From Chromatiales bacterium (GTDB lineage Bacteria; Pseudomonadota; Gammaproteobacteria; UBA6429), in contig JALTJN010000362.1 of assembly GCA_027076405.1 (NCBI GenBank), forward strand, positions 496,001 to 560,000: a DNA stretch of 64,000 bases. The letters are read 5' to 3'. Of the stretch, positions 61,117-64,000 are shown one piece after another (the stretch's first letter is position 1; every line of letters begins with the position of its first letter). The position numbers were made by a program, and so were the translations under genes. The notes under the pieces were generated by a model, which saw only the letters and a program-made list of their open reading frames with translations, was not told the DNA's origin and did not search any database.

Positions 61117-63909
61117 TTAATTCGTTGGTACACCAGCATCAAACGGATTATTGAAGTATTGGCCACCAATATCTAGCCATTCTGAGATTAGTTTTAATTC
61201 TGACGCTGTGAGCATTGTATTATGAGCCTGAGTGTCTGTTGGTTGGCTACCGTTATTATTTAAGTCCAATCCTGTCATTAGTTCCATAAATACACTGTTG
61301 CGGGCACCTGTTATGGACATTGTCGGATTCACTACAGCATTAGGATCCGGAACAGTTTCCTGATCCGGTATGCCATCATTATTCAAGTCGATTGTTTGTC
61401 CATTAATAAGAATGTTGCGTGTGATCATAATGACGTTTCCAGCAGCATCTTGTCCTGCATCCTGACTAAAAAGCTCTTGATATGAAGTGATATGGTTAGG
61501 CTCCAAATCTGAGACAGTACTGGTTAAATCCAGTTGACCTGCATTAAATACATTGGCTGCAGTATGACATGCTATACAGGCTGTAGATGCCGGACGGTTT
61601 GCTGTTGTTTCCCAGATTGGCTGGATGTGTTGCTGATAATTAATCACAATACGACAGTATGTAAAACTGGTAATGGTTGTGTCATAGCCATTACCACAGG
61701 CAACAGATGTAGATGAAGCATCTGCGAAAGGTGAAACAGGAGCATTGCTGTAGTCAATAGTAAAGCTGGTATCGGCTGAACGATTTGCTGCCACATCATT
61801 TGTCCAAACATCTGAATAAACGATATTTGCACTGGGTTTCATGTCTGCACACGGCGTTGGGTTGGTTGGCAAGCAACTTTGTCTTGCCCGGGTTTCAGCC
61901 ATTGTTTCGCCTATTTCAGCCCATAAAGAATCAACCGAGAAAGGGAATCCAATTCCCGTTGTTGGTGCTCCCTGATTAAATGTCGAAGCACTATTAGGCC
62001 GGCCATGGGGTTTGTTTGTTGATAGATTAGTGGTGTCATGAACATGGCAACCAATACATTCCATTGTTTCTCCAGGCTTAACTTGAAACCAGGATTGATG
62101 ACGACTACTAATACGGCGACCGTCTTTATCAAGAATACCAAGGGTTAATGGGACGTTTGCCGGTACTTTGATTTTAACTGAACCGTCCGGCTCAATAGGA
62201 GCGTAGCCAACAATTTCACGCATACCTTGTTGTGTACTGCGTCCAAATGCCGCGTTATCAATACGTTTTACCGATCTATCTGGCAAGCTTACAGCTTTTG
62301 TAATGCGTATGAATCGAGCCGGGCGTTGATCCGCAGTGGTATTTTTAGGGTTTGCCATTTCTGCCGGAGTGTCTATTGTAATTGCGATGCCATCATTATC
62401 CGTTACCGGTAAGGTTGCACCATAGGCGGCAAAACTATTGTCAAAGTCGTATACGCTACGAATATGCAGAGTACCAACCCCATTATCGGCATCACCACTA
62501 TTAATTTCTGGAGAAACGACTTTGAGCTTATCAAAAATAATGGGAGGAATTTTTTTTGCATAAGCCATAACGACTTCACTAAATACGGTATCGGCTTCAG
62601 GTTTGATCAGTGGTATTTGTGTATTACTTGAAGCATCTACCAGAAAAATACCATAGCTAGGTGGTGCTTCAACTAAATTGGGATCACTAAGCTGGGCGGC
62701 TGATGCCAGAGTACATGGAATAATCGTGGAGTTTGGATCGGTGGGTACCGATAAAATCTGGCACTGACTCCAGCTCATTAAGTAACGGTTTGAGCCATCA
62801 AGCATTGGGAAAATGGCATTGTAGCGGCCTTTAAGTGATAAACCGGTTCCGGAAGCAGAATTTTGTTTAAAAACAGTTTGTGCAGTACCGGAAATAAAGC
62901 CCTGTTGAGACCAGACAGGTTGAGTATTGTCTGCAAAATTTTTCGCATCAATAAAAATAACATCTCCACCGCCAAAACTGGTGACAAAGGGACGAAAAAT
63001 CGTTATGAGTCGTCCATCAGGCATTTCTTGCGCTTTAGAAAAGTGAAAATCTGTGGATGTATCTTGACCGGTGCGGTTACTGTGTGCACCGTAATACTGC
63101 TGAATATCAGTACCATCTGGATTCATACTGTAGAGACTTACCGCATCGCGATTACCATTATTGTTCCAGCGACTAAAAACGATTCTGCCAGAATTTCTAA
63201 GGACAAGAGGATTGAGGTCATTACTTGGATTAAAAGTGACCTGTTTAATCGTACCGTCAGTATTTAAGATGTGCAGAGAGAAGGCCGAATTTCTGCGATC
63301 TTCATTAACAGAGGTAAAGGTGCTTCGTCCTTCGTTGACTCGAATTCCTTTTGCTTCAACCTGGCGGGTTGAGGCAAAAATAATACGTCCATCGGGTAAA
63401 TAACGTGGTGAAATATCATCTCCGGCTTCTTGCATACCGGTAGAAATAGGCGTGGTTAAACTTCCTGTGGTGATGTCATATTCGTATAAATTCCAGCTGG
63501 GTGTGATGCCATTATTAGGTGTAAGGTCTTGTAATCGAAGGGAAAAAATGAGTTTTGTGCCATCGTATGAAACACTAACATCTTTAACATCACCCATGCC
63601 ATTAGTGATTGCTCTTGTAATATTAATGGTTTTAGCGGCGGTACTTGCTCGAGCCTGTAAATATAAATCACCACCTTGCTCAAAAGTGACCGGAACACGT
63701 AAATCATTTGTTGTTATCGCCCCATTCATATCACGAGGCGTTGGACGTTTAATATAGGCAATGGCCACATCCTGAATGCCTATTGCGCCAGCTTCGGAAT
63801 CACCTTCACCACCACCACAAGCAGTTTGTAATAAAACGAGAGCACCAAGACTGAGTAGTCTAATGGCGGGTGGTATCACTGAATTCTTGCTTGTTGTGTC
63901 CCGTAACAT
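61117..63909 (-). CDS. HzsA-like lipoprotein with a propeller-like region and two CxxCH haem motifs
   Basis: 930 aa. Lipobox L-L-Q-T-A-C at Cys31. Residues ~60-480 show PD40/TolB-type propeller blades (P-R-Y-L-P-D-G-R-I-I-F-A-S-T-R; S-L-Y-S-M-N-P-D-G-T-D). The C-terminal half has two c-type haem sites, C-I-G-C-H at residues 618-622 and C-I-A-C-H at 778-782. Phrases like D-G-S-V-K-I-K-V-P-A-N-V-P recall the hydrazine synthase alpha family. It is not an anammox enzyme by context: no HzsB/C is present. D-L-N-N-D-G-I-P-D-Q-type loops suggest calcium sites. It is the first gene of the B-side operon, with GGGGAT before the ATG. Confidence 0.82.
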   Translation of the reverse strand: MLRDTTSKNSVIPPAIRLLSLGALVLLQTACGGGEGDSEAGAIGIQDVAIAYIKRPTPRDMNGAITTNDLRVPVTFEQGGDLYLQARASTAAKTINITRAITNGMGDVKDVSVSYDGTKLIFSLRLQDLTPNNGITPSWNLYEYDITTGSLTTPISTGMQEAGDDISPRYLPDGRIIFASTRQVEAKGIRVNEGRSTFTSVNEDRRNSAFSLHILNTDGTIKQVTFNPSNDLNPLVLRNSGRIVFSRWNNNGNRDAVSLYSMNPDGTDIQQYYGAHSNRTGQDTSTDFHFSKAQEMPDGRLITIFRPFVTSFGGGDVIFIDAKNFADNTQPVWSQQGFISGTAQTVFKQNSASGTGLSLKGRYNAIFPMLDGSNRYLMSWSQCQILSVPTDPNSTIIPCTLASAAQLSDPNLVEAPPSYGIFLVDASSNTQIPLIKPEADTVFSEVVMAYAKKIPPIIFDKLKVVSPEINSGDADNGVGTLHIRSVYDFDNSFAAYGATLPVTDNDGIAITIDTPAEMANPKNTTADQRPARFIRITKAVSLPDRSVKRIDNAAFGRSTQQGMREIVGYAPIEPDGSVKIKVPANVPLTLGILDKDGRRISSRHQSWFQVKPGETMECIGCHVHDTTNLSTNKPHGRPNSASTFNQGAPTTGIGFPFSVDSLWAEIGETMAETRARQSCLPTNPTPCADMKPSANIVYSDVWTNDVAANRSADTSFTIDYSNAPVSPFADASSTSVACGNGYDTTITSFTYCRIVINYQQHIQPIWETTANRPASTACIACHTAANVFNAGQLDLTSTVSDLEPNHITSYQELFSQDAGQDAAGNVIMITRNILINGQTIDLNNDGIPDQETVPDPNAVVNPTMSITGARNSVFMELMTGLDLNNNGSQPTDTQAHNTMLTASELKLISEWLDIGGQYFNNPFDAGVPTN

Positions 63910-63946
63910 CAGAACATCCCCATTTTTATGGCTTCATTGGATATAT

Positions 63947-63989
63947 ATTATGGAGTTGAGAACGTAAACAATCCGAGAACAGTTTCACA
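63947..63989 (-). promoter_or_regulatory. Weaker CRP-type site with class II spacing before the HzsA-like gene
   Basis: On the minus strand, TGTGA-AACTGT-TCTCG (63989-63974) matches the CRP core 8/10. After 21 nt comes CATAAT (63952-63947), 5/6 to the -10 consensus. A start near 63940 would leave a 31-nt leader with GGGGAT as ribosome site. The spacing equals that of the two stronger sites at 22163 and 33219. Confidence 0.4.
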
Positions 63990-64000
63990 AAATGTAACGA

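Noticed and set aside
61117..63909. True anammox hydrazine synthase alpha subunit
   Set aside because: No HzsB/C or other anammox genes are near, and the organism signals are gammaproteobacterial; only family-level resemblance is kept.
1..64000. CRISPR array, tRNA or IS element
   Set aside because: No regular spaced repeats, cloverleaf-like segments or transposase frames were found on reading both strands.

Overview
The window is AT-rich DNA from a Gram-negative bacterium, most likely a gammaproteobacterium. The reasons are outer-membrane lipoproteins, C-terminal-Phe beta-barrels, TolQ/TolR-type motors, pepN, dinB and nadA of gammaproteobacterial type, and sites matching the CRP consensus. 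I cannot name the genus. Genes are densely packed. I found no rRNA, tRNA, insertion sequence or CRISPR array.

Left part (1-19 kb): mostly housekeeping and accessory genes. The left edge carries a Hachiman defence pair on the minus strand: hamA is complete, and hamB runs off the window after its Walker A motif. Then come a metallo-beta-lactamase-fold hydrolase, a thiopurine-type methyltransferase, a lytic transglycosylase, a second methyltransferase and a membrane protein. An ergothioneine-type operon follows (PhzF-fold protein, egtB, egtD). After it lie DUF427, a YkgJ-like Cys-cluster protein, dinB, pepN, a diguanylate cyclase translationally coupled to nadA, a DUF2786 protein, an FHA-class III nucleotide cyclase, a small unknown protein and a degenerate NERD-like membrane protein.

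Middle and right part (19-64 kb): this is the notable region. It holds two paralogous nine-gene clusters, A (23.3-33.2 kb, plus strand) and B (57.7-48.8 kb, minus strand), in the same gene order relative to transcription and pointing at each other. Each encodes a coiled-coil/beta periplasmic protein, a 640-660 aa TPR protein, a roughly 1000 aa TPR lipoprotein, a 200 aa TPR lipoprotein, a small periplasmic protein with an SIIGNK...LYIVPW signature, one TolQ/ExbB/MotA-like protein, two TolR/ExbD-like proteins and an AgmX/PglI-type TonB-like transducer. The one-TolQ, two-TolR, TPR and AgmX composition resembles the core of the Myxococcus Agl-Glt gliding and Nfs spore-coat machines. I infer a proton-driven trans-envelope machine, present twice.

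Cluster A continues into a 3403 aa secreted DUF11-repeat protein, coupled to a 1718 aa protein with three OmpA-like modules and a large C-terminal outer-membrane barrel. Cluster B is preceded on the same strand by a lipoprotein with a propeller-like region and two CxxCH haem motifs (HzsA-like), two small outer-membrane barrels, a TlpA-type thioredoxin, a DUF4266 lipoprotein and a DUF3570 barrel.

Regulation: three promoters show a CRP-like site (TGTGA-N6-TCACA type) followed after exactly 21 nt by a -10-like hexamer, which is class II CRP geometry. They precede a double-cyclic-nucleotide-domain/rhodanese/coiled-coil protein, the giant DUF11 gene and the HzsA-like gene. With the FHA-cyclase nearby, this suggests that cAMP controls much of the 19-64 kb region. 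This is inference from sequence only.
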